A stretch of 7,888 bases of DNA from contig MGXL01000073.1 of assembly GCA_001801365.1 (NCBI GenBank), positions 2,653-10,540 of the forward strand, written 5' to 3'. Positions within the stretch are counted from its first letter, which is position 1. Each line of letters starts with the position of its first letter. This DNA comes from Gammaproteobacteria bacterium RBG_16_57_12 (GTDB lineage Bacteria > Pseudomonadota > Gammaproteobacteria > RBG-16-57-12). Positions 5,904-7,888 of the stretch are shown here, one piece after another. Made by a program: the position numbers and the translations under genes. The notes below the pieces were generated by a model, which had not been told where the DNA came from, made no database searches, and saw only the letters and a list, made by a program, of their open reading frames with translations.

Positions 5904-6461
5904 TTAATGCATGGCCATACCTTCCTCTGCCTTGAACGTCTCGTGCGGGATCTGCCGCCAGATTTCCTTCACACGCTGTTCGGCGCGATTGTATTGCTCG
6001 GCCGAAACCTTCTGCACCACGATACGCATATAACGCTTGGCAGCCTTGTCATCATACGAGGACGCCAGCCAGAACCACACCAGGGACTCTTCGTAATTGG
6101 TTTCCACACCATCACCCGTGCCATAGATATGCCCCAGATTGTAGTGTGCCTTAGGGTGCCCCCCCATCGCCGCCTGCAACAGCCATTCACGTGACTTCTG
6201 TTTGTCGGCAACGACGCCTTCGCCAGCGCCATACATCAGGCCAAGCTGGTAGGCCGCCTCGGGATTATGTTGTTCCGCCGCCTGCTGCAGATAAGGCAAG
6301 GCATCCGGGTAGGCGCCACGTTTGAGATATTCCAGCCCCATGGCATAAGCCTGAGACCCCGGCAATTCCATTTTCGGCAGATCATATTCGTCCTGTTTGG
6401 AACAGGACATGAGCAACAGGACGAGTGCCCCTATTAACGTGATCCTGGTTTTCAACATCAT
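5904..6461 (-). CDS. Sel1-repeat (TPR-like) outer-membrane lipoprotein
   Basis: From the ATG at 6461 the protein has 185 residues and starts with a lipoprotein signal peptide MMLKTRITLIGALVLLLMSC, with lipobox LMSC and the lipidated Cys at 20. Ser at +2 favours sorting to the outer membrane. The mature part has Sel1-type helical repeats: about 37-66 (AMGLEYLKRGAYPDALPYL), 67-102 (AAYQLGLMYGAGEGV...A) and 103-138 (AHYNLGHIYGTGDGV...). A charged C-terminal helix follows. Such repeats mediate protein contacts; no enzymatic motif is seen and the partner is unknown. An upstream ATG at 6497 would place 12 extra residues ahead of an otherwise ideal signal peptide, so I prefer 6461 (or 6458), although the upstream purine run GGGGG abuts the ATG rather than being well spaced. 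It lies 68 bases downstream of relA on the same strand and may be co-transcribed. Confidence 0.85.
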   Translation of the reverse strand: MMLKTRITLIGALVLLLMSCSKQDEYDLPKMELPGSQAYAMGLEYLKRGAYPDALPYLQQAAEQHNPEAAYQLGLMYGAGEGVVADKQKSREWLLQAAMGGHPKAHYNLGHIYGTGDGVETNYEESLVWFWLASSYDDKAAKRYMRIVVQKVSAEQYNRAEQRVKEIWRQIPHETFKAEEGMAMH

Positions 6462-6529
6462 CCCCCTATATAAAGTGTGTCTTGGCAGTGCCAGCATGAC
6501 TCGTGCTGCCGAATAGTATCACTAGGCGG

Positions 6530-7888
6530 CTAGCCGGCGGTACGGCGACGCGCCTCCATCACATTGGGTAGCTGGCCGATCTTGGCGAGCACCCGGCTCA
6601 ACTGGCTGATGCTGATGATCTCCAGGGTCAGGAGCAGGCGGGCATGATTGGTTTTCGGGTTGGTGTAGGTATTGGCGGCAACCAGGTTGATGCCTTCATT
6701 GGTCACCACCGACACCACATCGCGCAGCAGGCCGGTGCGATCAAAGGCCTCGACCAGGATATCCACCGAATAGGTGTTTTTCGCCTTGGCGACCCAATCC
6801 ACCTCGATCAGGCGATCCACATGATGCTCCTTGAAACGCAGCACATTGGGACAATCCTGGCGATGGATGCTGACGCCCTGGCCATGGGTGATGTAACCGA
6901 TCACGGCATCACCCGGCACCGGCTTGCAACAATTGGCAATCTTGGTCAGCAGATCCCCCACGCCCTGCACGTTGATGTCGGTGCCGTATTCGATGGCGGC
7001 AGGGGCCTCAGGCGCGGCGCGCCGCAGCACCGGCTCCGGCCGCTCCCGCTCCTGCAAGGCATTGACCACCTGCGACAGCTTGAGGTCATTGCGGCCGATC
7101 GCCGCCATGAAATCATCGACATTCCTGTGCTTGAACTGCTGCGCCAGCCTTTCCAGGTTGATGTCCGCCAACCCCAGGCGCGACAATTCCTTCTCCAGCG
7201 TTTCACGGCCTTCGCCGACATTCTGGCTGTAGTTGAGCTGTTTGAACCAGCGTTGAATATGCGAACGCGCCCGCGACGAGCGCACGTATCCCAGGTGGGG
7301 GTTCAGCCAGTCACGGCTCGGGCCGCCGTGCTTGACGGAAAGGATCCTGACCTGTTCTCCATTCTGTAATTGATAATTCAGCGGCACGATATGGCCGTTC
7401 ACTTCCGCACCGCGGCAGCAATGGCCGATCTCGCTGTGAATATGGTAGGCAAAGTCGATGGGCGTCGAGCCCAGCGGCAGGTCGATGATCTTGCCGGCCG
7501 GCGTCAGCACGTAAACGCGGTCCTGCAGCACATCCGCCTTGAATTGATCGACAAAGTCGCCGGCATCGGCCACCTCCTCCTTCCACTCCAGCACTTGGCG
7601 CAACCAGGCCACCTTGCGCTCGAAATTGGGATCGTAGCGGGCCCCTTCCTTGTAGCGCCAGTGAGATGCCACTCCCAGCTCGGCGCCTTCATTCATGTCA
7701 TGGGTACGGATCTGCACCTCGACCGTCTTGCCTTCGGGACCGATCACGGCGGTGTGCAGGGAGCGGTAGCCGTTCTCCTTGGGCGTGGCGATATAGTCAT
7801 CGAACTCGCCGCGCACATAGGGCCACTGGCTGTGCACGATACCAAGCACGGCATAACATTGTGTTATCTCGTCCACCAGCACGCGCAC
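6530..7888 (-). CDS. relA: RelA, GTP pyrophosphokinase (ppGpp synthetase), C-terminal part
   Basis: The gene runs off the right edge; 452 codons remain of the family's roughly 740. RelA makes the alarmone (p)ppGpp from ATP and GTP/GDP on ribosomes carrying uncharged tRNA. The fragment begins inside the synthetase domain, with EFDDY (28-32), NGYRSLHT (39-46), EVQIRT (57-62) and ELGVASHW (70-77). The EFDD motif is the acidic form typical of monofunctional RelA, against RxKD in bifunctional Rel/SpoT. Then come TGS (about 122-184, DRVYVLTPAG...DFAYHIHSEIGH), a helical region (about 190-285), the conserved-Cys zinc-finger-like domain (about 303-350, NCCKPVPGD, HRQDC) and a C-terminal ACT/RRM domain (about 372-448). 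The pseudo-hydrolase HD domain lies outside the window. All expected C-terminal regulatory domains are intact. It precedes the lipoprotein gene on the same strand. Confidence 0.95.
   Translation of the reverse strand: MRVLVDEITQCYAVLGIVHSQWPYVRGEFDDYIATPKENGYRSLHTAVIGPEGKTVEVQIRTHDMNEGAELGVASHWRYKEGARYDPNFERKVAWLRQVLEWKEEVADAGDFVDQFKADVLQDRVYVLTPAGKIIDLPLGSTPIDFAYHIHSEIGHCCRGAEVNGHIVPLNYQLQNGEQVRILSVKHGGPSRDWLNPHLGYVRSSRARSHIQRWFKQLNYSQNVGEGRETLEKELSRLGLADINLERLAQQFKHRNVDDFMAAIGRNDLKLSQVVNALQERERPEPVLRRAAPEAPAAIEYGTDINVQGVGDLLTKIANCCKPVPGDAVIGYITHGQGVSIHRQDCPNVLRFKEHHVDRLIEVDWVAKAKNTYSVDILVEAFDRTGLLRDVVSVVTNEGINLVAANTYTNPKTNHARLLLTLEIISISQLSRVLAKIGQLPNVMEARRRTAG

Noticed and set aside
6644..7369. 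241-codon plus-strand ORF opposite relA
   Set aside because: Antisense shadow of relA, which has all expected motifs on the minus strand.

Overview
The window is GC-rich with dense Gram-negative gene packing. It carries outer-membrane iron-uptake genes, an outer-membrane lipoprotein and a RelA with the proteobacterial domain set. This points to a proteobacterium, most likely a gammaproteobacterium; the genus cannot be read from the sequence.

Layout. (1) Positions 3-635 (+) hold the 3' part of a DUF3530-type alpha/beta-hydrolase-fold gene that starts outside the window. (2) Positions 636-1004 are non-coding and contain a near-consensus promoter (877-905) with a perfect Fur-type palindrome (882-900) between its -35 and -10 boxes. 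(3) Positions 1005-5691 (+) are one compact iron/heme-acquisition operon: a possible 23-residue leader ORF, hemP, tonB, exbB, exbD, a FecA-like TonB-dependent receptor, and an unrecognised 87-residue protein with a CxxCxxC motif. Three junctions use ATGA stop/start overlaps. (4) Positions 5673-5768 form a large nested inverted repeat with a REP-like hairpin at its centre. It supplies the last codons and stop of the 87-residue ORF and lies between convergent transcription units. (5) Positions 5904-7888 (-) hold a Sel1-repeat lipoprotein gene downstream of the 3' part of relA.

How the genes work together. Under iron sufficiency, Fur with Fe(II) should cover the promoter and silence the operon. 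On iron starvation the cell would make HemP (a small protein linked to heme uptake), a dedicated TonB-ExbB-ExbD motor in the inner membrane, and the outer-membrane receptor it energises. The receptor resembles the ferric-citrate/siderophore (FecA-like) clade rather than classical heme receptors, so the transported substrate is open. The relA/lipoprotein pair is a separate unit on the other strand with no evident link to iron.

The least explained items are the 23-residue leader ORF coupled to hemP, the 87-residue Cys-motif protein at the operon end, and the nested palindrome that ends it. No CRISPR array, RNA gene or intact mobile element was seen.
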